DNA from: Neckera pumila
Lineage: Eukaryota > Streptophyta > Bryopsida > Hypnales > Neckeraceae
DNA: 64,000 bases
Direction: 5' to 3'
Assembly: GCA_963969595.1 (NCBI GenBank)
Contig: OZ018408.1
Span: 14,877,823 to 14,941,822 of the forward strand
Positions within the stretch are counted from its first letter, which is position 1. Every line of letters begins with the position of its first letter. The translations under genes were made by a program, and so were the position numbers. Shown in pieces: positions 22,460 through 34,300 of this stretch. A model generated the notes under the pieces. The model was given only the letters and a program-made list of their open reading frames with translations, made no database searches and was not told the DNA's origin.

Positions 22460-24769
22460 TTAAGGTATGGATTGTCAACTACCTTTGCTAGAGGTTGCTA
22501 TTAATGAATTGGGATAGAAAGAATCCAAACTACTTGTAGATCTCAATTTTTTAATTTTTTTTTTTTTGACACAAGTAAAGAGACCTTCACTGCAATAAAT
22601 TTTTTTAAAAAAAACGCAAATGGTCTGGAGGAGCAAGAAAACAAAACAAACAAAGACACAAATACAACTAAAATGTCGGCAAGCAGAGCAGGAACCGCCC
22701 CACCAAGGTGCGAGGCACCTATGATGGTTGGAAAACAAAGCCAGCCCTCGACCCAAATGAAATGTAATTTCATTGCAAGGGATTTAAAATACAAACCTAT
22801 CAGCTACAAGTGGTTTAGTAGGGGACAAGACACTAATCATAGGACCAAAGCAACAAAACACAAGGAAAATTGACAAAGAGATAACCTTCCAGGCGCAACT
22901 CAAAGACGCATCCACATCGAGTGGGGTTGAGTGCAGTCTTGAACCTCAACGGGCATGTCAGAGAGGCTTCATGACTCAGGGCGGCTGAAAAATGAAGCCC
23001 GTACAAAGGCTAGTAGCAAACCAAATGGTTTTGCCGACCTCAAACCTCGCAAAGATCTCATACTTGCGTCTTCTTTTTACAAATGAGTTGTGAATTTTTT
23101 GCCATACCTCTTGGGATTGCCGCTTTTTGCTCATCACATTTGTCCATTCAGCCCTTTTGTAATTGTTAAGAGCAGTCTCCACCAATTTGGGCGTTTACGG
23201 GGAAAAATTTCAATGCAAAATGAGCAACACGGGGGGCCAATTCTACCAGGGGCCGATTCTGCCATTGCCCTGCCAATTATGTAGGAGGAACAACTTAGGA
23301 ACGATGGAGCATTGCTCTTAATGCTAGTGAACATGCCCTGGAGGGCACATTTTGCCCTGCTCGCGGGCCAAGGCTTGCTCATGAGCCTCCTTGTAGGGTA
23401 GAATGTGCCCTCTAGGGCGCGTTCTTTAGTACAAAAAGCCCATTCCAAATACATTGCATCACTTTAGGGGGGGCAGGATTGTCCATTGAACACCATGTCA
23501 TTACTCTACAACCAAAACGTCCACAATACCATAGTTCTAGACTCAAGTTTTATTCTCTTAAACGGATTAAATTTGCTAGGAAAGCTTCCCAAGAATATGC
23601 CCTGTTTCTAATTAATATCTTTAAGTATATTCTTGCTCAAAATTAATAAAGTCACACGAAAAAGTAGGGACACTATAGGTAAAGATACCAAGTGGCATAA
23701 AAGAATCTATAGGGACAAATAGACAATCCTCATGCGCATGTTGTTGATGGCCTTGACTAATTCCATTGTTTTCAAATAACATCCTTCAGTAACCAGTCTT
23801 GCTCATCTATCAAATTTTGGAGAAGTATCTTTGATACAATAAGGTCAAATAAGCTAAAAAGAAGAGCTAGAAATTTTGTGACATCATAAACAAACAATTC
23901 TATAAATACAATCTCCAAATGAACAATTACTAAAAAGATTCAAGGTGGAAGGTATAAATAAATTTTTCTGTGCATTAATAGAGTGATTAAATAATTAAAT
24001 CCATTAGATAAGCCATGTTATGCTTGAAAAATCTAAGATATCTAACAAAGAAAAACTAATTGACGTCATCAACACATACAGCATTGCTATCTCACTTTGT
24101 TCTAAAGATCATATTCAATACACATGTAAAGAGGTTGAAATTCATCTGATTCCAAATTTTACTTACCATCTTGTGTATAAAATTTGACATTATCATCATC
24201 ACTACTTAAGTCTGTGCCAGAAACTTCTTCCAAATTAAAGAGACAAGATATTGTCATTTGAGATGCACTATCTCCATTATCCTTCCAGTCAACAAGAAGT
24301 GTACTAAGACTAACCATCTAACATTGAATTGCAATGTTCCTATTCACATCAACTGCACAAATCTATAATCATTAAAAAAAACATCCACATCAAAATTTCT
24401 TCAAAAATAAAAACATTTAAAATAAATATTTTTTAATCCAATAATATAGTGAATACAGCTACTAAAGAAGATTGACATGAATGCCTTTAAAATTATGAGA
24501 GTTACTATTGAGGTTGGATCAAACCATTGCCTTTTGTATTCATGGGGACAACTTATTCACATCAATAATAACCTTCAATGACAACTTATAATGATATCAT
24601 TATATCAATAAATATAATGATGTAGTAAATTATAAAACAACTCAACAAAAATATTGTGGGACATTCTCAAAGGATTAAGAATCTTCAAAAATATATAATC
24701 ATTCCATTTTTAAAGAATCCTAGCTTAATTTGTCATAGTACGGAGTCCAAGAATGCAAATACAAAAAAA
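22460..24769. other. Intergenic stretch with one foldback, no supported gene
   Basis: Short open frames at 22475-23454 have no recognisable domain. An inverted repeat at 23331-23424 is present. From about 23500 the sequence is AT-rich and without coding sense. Confidence 0.45.
23331..23424. repeat. Inverted repeat with GAGGGCACATT arms
   Basis: The left arm CCCTGGAGGGCACATTTTG and the right arm, read inverted, CCCTAGAGGGCACATTCTA are separated by about 35 nt. Possibly the end of a small transposon or a hairpin. Confidence 0.45.
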
Positions 24770-25509
24770 AATTTGGTATGGCGGGCATAAATCTTCTCAC
24801 ATAAAAAAATTTCAAACTTTTTTTAAACTTTTTTTCTCATAGATTGTAATTTTATCTATTTGGAAAGCTTTGATTCATTCTATTTGGATTTGTTATGTGA
24901 AAGTTATGGACAATCTTATTTTTTTGGCAACAAAAGCATCTTCTTGAAAAAATAACTTGTAGGATTCATTTTTTAATGCAATTTTTTCACAATTTTTCAA
25001 AAAAAACTATTAGACAAGGCTAAGTTTGCTTGCTAAAACAATCTCACCATTGGGATTATAGTGTTTTAATCCCGTCTTAGAGCTATTGACGATTTATTTT
25101 TTCTTTCAATCTTGGACCTATTTCTACTTAATAATTTCTTAAAGAATGAAAATCAAGTGTATTTTTTTGAAATTTTTTTTTCCTAGATTTTCAACTCAAT
25201 TATTTAACATTTAAAAATTAAATTCAAAGTTTGTAGTACAAATTTCTTTTACAAATGGTGGTCAAAGTCATCTGAAATTGCAAGCCACTGTTCAAAAAAA
25301 CAATTTTTTGCAACTTTGAATGCTAATATCTTCTCATCTACACAGTCAAAATTTATGAAATTTTTATCACATGATTTGAGATAAGTTAAGTACAAGATCC
25401 TACAGTTAGATTCTAAAAAAAACATTTTTTCCCTTTTCTTAGATGAACGCAGCAAAACTGGCAGTTTTGAGTCGTTTTTGACAGAAAAATGGCCTTGGGA
25501 TTTCAGGGG
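24770..25509 (+). mobile_element. Left-truncated TTAA-flanked MITE-like element (family 2)
   Basis: The right end is TCAGGGG followed by TTAA (25510-25513). The body matches 47140-47862, including 'acaatctcaccattgggatta' and the 'tgcaggccactgtt'-like block. The left about 200 bp, including the terminus, is missing. Confidence 0.6.
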
Positions 25510-25513
25510 TTAA

Positions 25514-26479
25514 TTTCTCTTTCTCAATATTCGGAAACATAGCAATCTGACTTGGTGTTCAAATTTCGTTGATGCCACAAACGAGACTCACAATCCAAGA
25601 CCCAAGGTTTGAACTTTAAGATATTAAAAAGACAAAGAAAGCTAAACCTCGAAAATGAATTCCAAAATATGATACCCATGATTTGCCCAGAAAGCCAAAT
25701 TTCCGGAACACCACACCATGCAAATCGTGAGCATTCACGATATCTTTTGCGAATAAAACTTCCAACAGCAAAATACCTTCAAATCCCTGACCATTGAGAT
25801 GCCGCAACTGAGACTATATGTTTATTAGATTTAGCCTACATGTCAGTCGAGCTGCACTGGTGTGGAGGAATTAAGAAATTTAGCCATTGGCACAGCAGGC
25901 CAAATTTCGGAATGCAGAACATGCGAAACAGCAAAATCTGCAACAAATTGAAACTCAATTCAATCAGCATATATACATCAGCACTTCGAAGTATATGCAA
26001 GCAACTAGTTCATTTATGAGATCAACAAACCATGAGATGATCCATGAGATCATCAAACCATCACAAAACCATGAGATCAGTTCCATTTCGAAATGGACTG
26101 TTGAGTAATGATTCCGAGTGATCTCAATTTCGGAAAAAAGACAATTTCATAATGTCAATGCAGGAGAGTTTCGCCGTTGTGGCATGTTTCGATTGGTTTA
26201 TGAGAGGCAGATTAAGACTGATAATGCTCACTGCTTGCCTTGTGCAAATTTCCAATAAGGTGGGTATGAAGTAGAAATTTCATTGGTTTGGCAATGAGAG
26301 AAATCTAAGAGAAATCTTTACTACTACCAACTAGTATTAACTTAGTGAGTGTGGATTCACCTAACATAATCTAAATGCAAGAGACTTTTGCCATTGTGGC
26401 ATGTTTTGATTGATTAAGCAATCAAAGAAGTCAAGCGGCTGAACTCTCCTACATTGACATTATGTTTGGTAATTGCAAA
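25514..26479. other. Intergenic stretch, no gene seen
   Basis: AT-rich with short chance frames. Nothing recognisable as a gene or repeat end. Confidence 0.4.
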
Positions 26480-26582
26480 GTAGGCCAAGTCATCAAAAAT
26501 AATCGCCAGTTAGTACCAACCTCGCCACCCGCGGCTCGGTAGGTACTAATTGGCGATTATTTTTGATAACCTGGCCGCCTAC
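26480..26582. repeat. Strong foldback, about 42-45 bp arms around a short loop
   Basis: The left arm (26480-26521) and right arm (26538-26582) pair over ATCAAAAATAATCGCCA, then TTAGTACC and ACC with two mismatches. The outer part GTAGGC.. pairs less well. The loop is about 16 nt. The size fits either a small foldback transposon or a small-RNA hairpin precursor. Confidence 0.65.
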
Positions 26583-26837
26583 AAACCATCTATACAAAAG
26601 TCCATAATTCAGAATCCAACTTTCAGTTCTGTGATTTTGCAGCAATGGAATTTGGATGCCGCTAGCTGCAATGGAATTGCGAATATCTACTGCAATGGAA
26701 TTCCAAGAGTTGACGTTCAAAATTCAAATTCAATAGTGTGACCCTGTGCCGTTGGCCCAATTTTCATCTACTCCCGGTTCCACTCCTGGTTCTACTTCCG
26801 ATTCTACTCCCAATTCTACTCCTGGTTCCACTCCCAG

Positions 26838-27085
26838 TACCAAGAACGCCACCAAAATCAAAGTAAAAGTAATTTTCTAATTTTTTAATCAATAAATACT
26901 TTGAAATTCAATAACTTTTGTACCACCTCTCCAAACGCCACGAAACTAAGCCGGTGGACCCCTCCTCGGCGAGAGCTTTCCGACGGTACCAAGCACGCGG
27001 CTGGGGGATGCACGGTCAGGAAGTTGTCCACGCTACAAACAAAACAAAACAAAACAAAACAAAACAAAACAAAACAAAACAAACA
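26838..27085 (+). repeat. Third direct copy of the (AAAC)n-type repeat, with an (AAAAC)n tail
   Basis: Matches the 22206-22459 copy over 'aaatcaaagtaaaagtaattttctaattttt', 'aaacgccacgaaac', 'cctcctcggcgagagctttccga' and 'ggtaccaagcacgcg'. It ends in about nine AAAAC units (27038-27085) instead of AAAC units. Confidence 0.65.
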
Positions 27086-28566
27086 GCCTCATTTAAGGTA
27101 TTGATTGTCACGACGGTATTAGACACGCCAGGAATAGCTTTACAAGCAGTCAAAAGAGCTGAAGATTCGGAAATCCCAGCCCGAACCAAAACCCACGCAA
27201 TCAACAAAAGATATATACCATCTGCAAACTCAACCCTTGTTCTGAAATTTCACCATCTAAACAGAAGCTTTGCATTAGGAAACCTACTGCGACGGAATTC
27301 GGAAATGCCAAAGCTTTGCATTCTCTTGCATTTCCTTTGTTTAATTTCCCACTGTCTATCTACTATCAAAAAAATAATGTTGTTGTTTACTTAAGACAAA
27401 GTCTTATGGTCACACCGTTCTTGTTTCTAGTGTTCTTTTTGGATAGTGTACAATGCTATCTTCATCTACTGTCTGAATTTGTGTTCATAAATGTGGATGT
27501 GATATCCAAATTATGTTAGACTAGATATTTTTTCAATCCTTAGAGAGCAATATCATCCTCAATTTTGCAACAATTTTATCCATTCAAAATGAAATTTTTT
27601 GTTTCTTAAAAAAGAAATTAATGCTTCTTTAATTACTGTTTTTTGGTTAGAAAGGAATTCATGCTCATAATGCATGCATAATTTAAACATACAACCATTC
27701 AATTGCACTAAGCATATTGTAATGCATTCCAAAGTCCATTTACTAATGAAGCTTACATACTATACAACTTGCATCATTATATCACCATTTTGAGTAAGGT
27801 GATGTTCCTAACTTTTTGCATTGTACAAGTTATTGCATTAATCTTAGTTACATCATTATTTTAATTTTAATTTTAATTTACTCTAATATAGGTAGAAATT
27901 GAGTTATAAAAAAATATTATATGCTTATACCTAATACATTATAAACCAAGATTATTGTATTTAATTGTATGATATTGGTTTTTTAATCATAATATAACAT
28001 AATACAATTCCTATTCCCTTAAGTCAGAAGGCCTCAGTTTAAAAATAAAAAATCATTTGAAACTGCCCATTCAATTGCAAAGAGCTTCAAAAATTGTATT
28101 TTTTGTATATTCATTCACTGGATCTTGCATTAGACTAATATAAGAGTGTGTGGAAGAAATTTCAAAAAAATTGACAATATATAGTGCAAGGTTTTTCGAG
28201 TTCACACTAAAAATAATGATATTTGATGCATCTTTTGTGACGACATTATAAGACCTTGAATACTCTTACCTTATAATTTTTCACTACAAATTTTAAAATA
28301 AAAGATTATTTATCTAAAAATTCACTTGAAAATGTAAGAAAAGAATTTAAAAATACAAACAAACTTGATTTTTATTCTTCACAAAATGGATGATTGAGTT
28401 GAAGTAGGTACAATATAGAAAGGAATAGTAAATTGTTAATACTTAAAGTTTCTTGCACGTAGAGGTCAAAAATTGCTTCAAAATACTTCTCCTTAAATGG
28501 AGGGCTTGGGGCTTACAATAGATTCTCTTTGAGTTCTACTGCCAAAGAACCTTCTACAATTTTCCT
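27086..28566. other. AT-rich intergenic stretch, no gene seen
   Basis: No protein-like frame, RNA gene or element end was found. Confidence 0.45.
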
Positions 28567-28570
28567 TTAA

Positions 28571-29493
28571 CCCCTAAAATGCCAAGGCCATTTTTTTGTC
28601 AAAAAACACTCAAAGCTATCATTTTTGCAACAATCATCCAAGAACACGAAAAAAAACATTTTTTTAGAATCTAACCATAGAATCTTGTACTTCACTTGTC
28701 TAAAATCATGTCATAAATTTTTTATGAACTTTGACCATATAGATTGGAAGATATTAGCATTCAAAATTGAAAAAGAAAGTATTTTTGAACATTGGCCTGC
28801 AGTTTCACATGACTTTGACTGCCATTTGTGGAAATTTTATGCACTACAAACTTTGAATTTAGAGTTTTTCATACTGAAGAACTGAGTTGAAAGTCTAGAA
28901 TAAAAATTCAAAAAAATAAGACTTGATTTTCATTCTTAAAAAAAATGTTAAATAGAAGTAGATCCAAGATTGAAAAAAAAAACTAAATCATTAATAGCTC
29001 TAAGATGGGATTTAAACAAAATAATCCCAATGGTGAGATTATTTATGCAAGCAAACACAACCTTGTCAAATTGTTTTTTTTTTAAATTGTCAAAATTGCA
29101 TTCAGGAATGAATCCTACATATTATTTTTTCAAGAAGATGCTTAGATTGACCAGAAAAAAAAGATTGTCTATAACTTTCTCATTATTAGTCCAAATAGAA
29201 TGAATCAAAGCTTCACGTGTAGAAAAAAATATAACATTTTAGGAAAAAAATATTCAAAAAAATATTTTGAACTTTTGCAGTTTTTATTGTATTGCCTATT
29301 GAGTTAAGTTCTAGGCTTTTTGTGGTATAACTTTTGCTCCCAGCCACCAATTGAAATAAAAATTATATTCCCACATAGCTAATCAATTTTTATATCTTAT
29401 GAGAAAGTTTCAAAAAGTTTCATAAAAAATCAAGGTCACATGAACCTACCCGGAATCCAATTTGTCTATCGAGGGGACAATGGGACTTTAGGG
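28571..29493 (-). mobile_element. Complete TTAA-flanked MITE-like element (family 2), 923 bp
   Basis: Flanked by TTAA at 28567-28570 and 29494-29497. The ends are CCCCTAAAATGCCAAGG and, read inverted, CCCTAAAGTCCCATTGTCCC. It has the same length as, and lies inverted to, the copy at 46940-47862. No coding capacity. Confidence 0.75.
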
Positions 29494-29497
29494 TTAA

Positions 29498-31870
29498 ATT
29501 ATTCTAAAGAATAACACATCCTAGAATATTTCTTGTTTTAGGTTGATTGAAGTTTGGGTCAACATCAGTTAAAGTCAAAGAAAAACTCTTCACTGCTAAT
29601 ATTCAAAATTTGTATACTACAATAAAAGGTCCCCAAAGCACTTAGGCTCTAAAAGTATCTTCTAATGCATAGACAAATTGTCTTTCTCAATGCACCAACA
29701 ATAGACAAATAGTGTACATTTTAGGAGGTAGATGCTTTTTGTGACCACTGTGTTTCAGCTTCAAAAATCTAACAATTCATTTCACAAATCTCCAAAAAGA
29801 TATGAAACAACTTGGGTTAGATGCCAATTCCATTTGTCTTTCACAGCAACCTAGTCATTTAGTCTTTGTAGCTATGCTCCTACACTAAGGATCATTATAA
29901 TGCTACTCTTGGATCCCAAAGTTAATATAAGGATGTTATTCATATGCAATCCTTAAAGCTCACTTGAATTCCTAGAAAAGCATAAATCTAGTGAAAATTG
30001 CCACTGTAACTAACTAACTGATGCATCTCTATTGTCAAAGTAACTAGACTTAAATGTATTTGAATAAATAAATGAGCATTTTTCCATTCTTAAATTGCTT
30101 AATTTATGGTTTAGAATTTTGGTGCAAAAGAAAGGTGTATTTCAGATTCTCTTATGCATTTATAGACCTAAGAATGAATAAACTATAAACTTTCAAACTG
30201 TTGTACACTGGTATTTCAAAAGTCAACATTAGATTTTCATGAATGGTAGGAATACATCTCAGGCAAGAAATCTGTGGAGGTCAGTCTTAGAAGGGAGTCA
30301 CAATTATGGTCATTTATCTTATATAAACATCTTTCACTGTGGAACAAAAAGTTATCTACAACATATTTGTATTAAATGTAATTTGTATTCTACGCGGATT
30401 GCAAGATGTTAACATTTGAATTGACAAAAATCCTTTTCGAGGCCCTGCAAAAAATCAAACTGCTGCACATTGCAAGGTCATATTTATATTGTGAGGGATT
30501 TAGTTCTGGAGTTGAAAAATGCCAATCCCAACGGTTGTAACGTTGTAATAAACAATCTACATCACATGATTTTATTTTTTCCAAAAATCTTGAAAATTGA
30601 GTGAAATGAAAGACTTGAACATTTATTTTAGAGTAGAGGTTTCCATAACTACCCGCAACCTAAAACACCTCGTGACTTTCATCTCACGATGAAAATGAAA
30701 TAATTCAAAGCTTTCCACTTGCATGTAAATTTAGAAAAACAAATTTGAATTTTGAATTTTGAATTTTAGATGAGGCAGACAAATGGACATGGAGGCTACT
30801 TGCGATGATAAAGGAGGCATTCAGAGCGACGCCATGGCCCTAGCCACCCAGAAACAGGATATAATCAATTCCTCTAAACTCGGCGGTACTCCTTAGCCTG
30901 GAAAATCACATATACGATTACTGTAGTGCCAGATTAGCATATCTACACAAGGAGACTTTCACATCTGATACGACGAGACTGTCTCCCAGAATTTCCACAA
31001 TTCAGCAAAAAAATGTTGAAACTTCAACAGCATGAAGAAAATGACAAACGAGACAACGCAACAGTCTCGAAAACCCTATCTCTTACTTACTTCAGAAAAT
31101 GGCATCCCAGTTCCCAGGTAAGGTCCATGAAACCGAACTTGTTGGAGACGAAGACCGACGGACAAAAGACGGAGCTTGCCGAGCCAACTCTGACTTACTT
31201 TCACCCTAGGGTTTAAGGGTGAGATTCAACGCCTACGGCCGTTTCTTAATATCGATTAGGTCAACAAAAGGCAAGACAACGCTGGATTCGCAACACCAGC
31301 GGAAATCGAGGCCCGTGGATTCGAAACAGCCATCTACTGGTCGATCATTTGGCTGAACAAACCCTATACATACATACACCGAGTGAAAGCTATAAATAAG
31401 ACTTGATTCAATTGCTTCCATAGGTACAAAATGTAACTTACTCGAATGGCACCGAAATTGAGGTTGAAGGACATATTTCAACCATACGAAACCTCATCTC
31501 CACCTTCTCGCCGCTTCCAAACCCGCTTCAAGTTTGCTCCTTGCATTTCCGGAGTGGCACTCAGCATCGGGGTAAGTTAGCGCTGAACCAAATAGAGCCA
31601 GGATAGAGCTGGATTAACAGCGGAAACTCTTACACAAGGGAAAGCTTACAAATCTAAGACCAGACCATGACCAAAATTTCTGCCATTCGGCACCGAATTC
31701 TAAAATGTCGACAGCAACAACTGAAGAAGTGAAAAACGAGGCAGTTCAATACAATGGAACAATCGTGAAACGGAAATCTCTTACAGTAGGGCTCAACTTT
31801 CTTACGTGGTTGAATACTTAAAGCATCCCAGTTCTGACATCTTGAGTGGAAGCGGCTTATTGTCGGACTC
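29498..31870. other. Intergenic stretch upstream of the tRNA pair, with one truncated element
   Basis: Positions 30395-30770 are a truncated inverted family 1 element. The 30780-31870 part is less AT-rich and has short open frames (for example at 31013 plus and 31481 minus) with no domain or splicing context that I could support. Confidence 0.45.
30395..30770 (-). mobile_element. Truncated family 1 element
   Basis: Matches the middle of the inverted family 1 copies at 36992 and 41712: 'gttaacatttgaattgacaaaaa', 'tgctgcacattgcaaggtca', 'atgccaatcccaacggttgtaa' and 'aaacaatctacatcac'. Both termini are missing. Confidence 0.55.
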
Positions 31871-31942
31871 TCCGTAATAGTCTAGTGGTTAGGATACCTG
31901 GCTTTCACCCAGGCGACCCGGGTTCGAGCCCCGGTTACGGAA
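31871..31942 (+). tRNA. tRNA-Glu (anticodon TTC)
   Basis: A full cloverleaf can be drawn. The acceptor stem TCCGTAA pairs with TTACGGA plus discriminator A. The D arm is TAGTCTAGTGGTTAGGAT, the anticodon stem CCTGG/CCAGG encloses the TTC anticodon, and the T arm contains GGTTCGAGCC, the internal pol III B box. It is 72 nt, has no intron and looks intact. Confidence 0.96.
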
Positions 31943-31957
31943 CGGCGTTGCTTTGAT

Positions 31958-31962
31958 GCGGG

Positions 31963-32005
<43 letters not shown>

Positions 32006-32030
32006 GCGTGTTCGATCCACGCTCACCGCA
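31958..32030 (+). tRNA. tRNA-Phe (anticodon GAA)
   Basis: This is the typical plant cytosolic form. It starts GCGGGGATAGCTCAGTTGG. The anticodon arm CAGACTGAAGATCTG carries GAA, and the T arm has GTTCGATCC. It is 73 nt, intronless and intact. It begins 15 nt after tRNA-Glu, and a run of nine T (32042-32050) follows as a pol III stop. Confidence 0.96.
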
Positions 32031-32041
32031 CGCTGCTTTGC

Positions 32042-32050
32042 TTTTTTTTT
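32042..32050 (+). terminator. Pol III T-run terminator after tRNA-Phe
   Basis: Nine consecutive T residues begin 12 nt after the end of tRNA-Phe. No run of four T lies between tRNA-Glu and tRNA-Phe. Confidence 0.7.
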
Positions 32051-33624
32051 CTTTCATTAAATGATTTTGATCTTGTTTGCATGTTCGAAGGGGATTTCAA
32101 CATAACAAGATATACATTATTTGGATATCGTAGGAATAAGTTACGAAGCTTCAAAGTTTCATTACATCAACAAAACATTTTTTTTTGCTTGCACAAATCC
32201 ATCATGCCAAACATGCAACAGGCCCCTTGGTTTCCAGTAAAGCAGGATTTAGAAGGGATTTCTCTTATAGCATATCTTGTTCTTCTGTCATAACTTGATG
32301 TTTCATTCTAGTCTATGTTCAACCCTGTAATGACAGTGGAATTTCACATTCCTTGTATATCACTGGAAATCTGTCACGTTGGTACACTTCTGATTGGAAT
32401 TTAACTCCACATGTCAAGTTGTGAGCATGCCTTATAATGCTAATTGAAACCCATTTGTCCTCCTGCAGCATAATGAGTAGATCTAGAGGGTTGAGTTGCA
32501 TTGGAAAAGAGAAATTGGAGAATATATTGTCCGATTTGTAGATGAACGTCTAGGTTTGCACGCATGTTCGACAAGTAGAATCTCAATCTGATTATTGATC
32601 ACTTTGCTATATCTTTTCAAGGCATGAAACGATACCTGAGGTGCCTCTGCCAGTGCCAATGGTTCTCCTATTGGCAAGCACTCACAATTAGACAGGTATC
32701 CTCATCCTGCTAAAAGCTTAGTTCGTCGGTTGAGTTCAAGTAGCCAGGTGTTTGAGCTTCCACCGTGTCTGATATTGAATAAATTTGCAATTTTGAATCC
32801 CTGGATCTAGAGACTTTAGATTTTGAAACATTTACTGCCGTCTATCTGAGCTTGCGAGTTCAAATGATCTTTTACAAATTGGGCAATGCGGGGGAAGTGT
32901 CAGATGGTTGTTGGTAATATAGACCACACTGGGTTTGCAGATTGGTACTGTTTCTGTCCATTAGGTCATATTCTTCTGCTAATTCTTGTAAAGTAAAGGA
33001 ATGTTAAACCTTGTGATTCCTACTGCGCAAGTCGCAGGTTTATTATCAAATTGGGCACTATGTGATTGATTCTTCTTTCTTCAATGTACGGGCGCTCTCA
33101 TAGAGTTTTGGCATCGATTTCTTCTGTGGATCGGACCAGCTCTGACTCGCCTTATGTAAACCGTCTTCTGGTGCCAGAAGCGATGTGAATCAAGCCAGTG
33201 ATCATAGAGACGACACTTTAACGCACCGCCCAAGATGTTGCCACTGATTTCATTCTTGCAGGGACTGGAGGACTGATCGATACAGTGCATGATAATTGTG
33301 GAGTCACGTTTTTGTGTTCAATGTTCAAACGTTGCTACAAAGTTGTTTTGTGGGGTGAATTCTGGTAGTGCTTGTCAATACTTCAATAATCACTACTGTA
33401 GAATAGAATCGAGGATTTTTGCCATTTGACAGGCAAGACGTTGTGCAGTTATTGCATTCAACCCGGCCGAACGTGGATGCCCAAGAACTTCAGGCATGCA
33501 TTCGATCAGCACATTCTCGAATCTCGACCAACAGAGATCATATCTCAGTCTGGTCCTTCATGTCAGCGACTACTGCTGCCTGCCAAGAAAAAGCTATGGT
33601 GCACAGGGAGCTTATATGGAGTTT
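32051..33624. other. Intergenic stretch downstream of the tRNA pair, no gene seen
   Basis: Mixed composition with short open frames on both strands, none with a recognisable domain. Confidence 0.4.
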
Positions 33625-33765
33625 CCCGTGGGGAAAACGAGGAGAATTCCCGGTGTTTAGTGTGCCGAAGGGAACACCGGGAATTTTCTCTCACAGCGGG
33701 AAAAATGAAACACACAGGGAATTTACATTGGAACACCGGGAAAAAATCACCGGGAACTCACAGGG
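33625..33765. repeat. Cluster of ACCGGGAA/CACAGGGAA motifs
   Basis: Degenerate repeats of ACCGGGAA and CACAGGGAA occur at irregular spacing, directly before the solo LTR. A related block lies at about 43015-43060 ('ccggtgactcacaccggg'). Confidence 0.45.
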
Positions 33766-33770
33766 AAACT

Positions 33771-34082
33771 TGTTAAATGACGCTCTCAAACCCTGTATTG
33801 CAACCTATCACCCCAACGTTCGTTGGACCATTCATCCGCCTGAGATTCATCCACCCTGGCGAGAGTTACACAAAGCAGAGTTAGTTAGTAACGGAAACTT
33901 ATAGTACTGTACATTTACTACTCAATAGTGTTAGTGTTAGCAGTTGTGGTAACTGAAACTGGAGTAGTGGGTCAGGACTAATCCTACCTGAACTTCCTGT
34001 ATATAAACCTGTTAACTTGAAGAGTAATGCAATTCGGCTACAGGCCAATTCACAGACTTGTGTAGTTATCTTTATCGCAACA
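33771..34082 (+). mobile_element. Solo LTR of an LTR retrotransposon, 312 bp, with 5-bp target duplication
   Basis: The sequence starts TGTTA and ends CAACA, the usual TG...CA termini. It is flanked on both sides by AAACT (33766-33770 and 34083-34087). A TATA-like CTGTATATAAACC lies about two thirds along (about 33999-34010), as in LTR promoters. No internal domain, primer-binding site or second LTR is nearby, so it is a solo LTR. Length and ends fit Copia-type elements, but the superfamily is not proven. Confidence 0.8.
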
Positions 34083-34099
34083 AAACTTTGGTGTAATGT

Positions 34100-34300
34100 G
34101 ATGAAGTAAGAATGATAAATTGAATTTTGGATGAATGAAATTATAAATCTTGGATGGATGAATATGGATGAAAATTTGCTTTATGGATGGATGGAATTAC
34201 AATTTTGGATGACTGAATATGGACGAGTTTTTTTGTTATAGATGGATGAAATTGTAATCTCAAACAGATGAATATGGACGAAAATTTGTATTACCATTAT
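34100..34300. repeat. Degenerate GGATGGATGAATATGGA repeat
   Basis: About four imperfect units carry 'tggatggatgaatatggatgaaaatttg'-like text, alternating with 'gatggatgaaattgtaat'-like text. A region of similar content on the other strand lies at 44520-44745. Confidence 0.5.

Noticed and set aside
22200..22478. Minus-strand frame with repeated FVCL
   Set aside because: Translation of the (AAAC)n microsatellite, not a gene.
33419..33904. Plus-strand open frame of 161 codons
   Set aside because: It runs through the ACCGGGAA cluster and into the solo LTR, so it is not a plausible protein gene.
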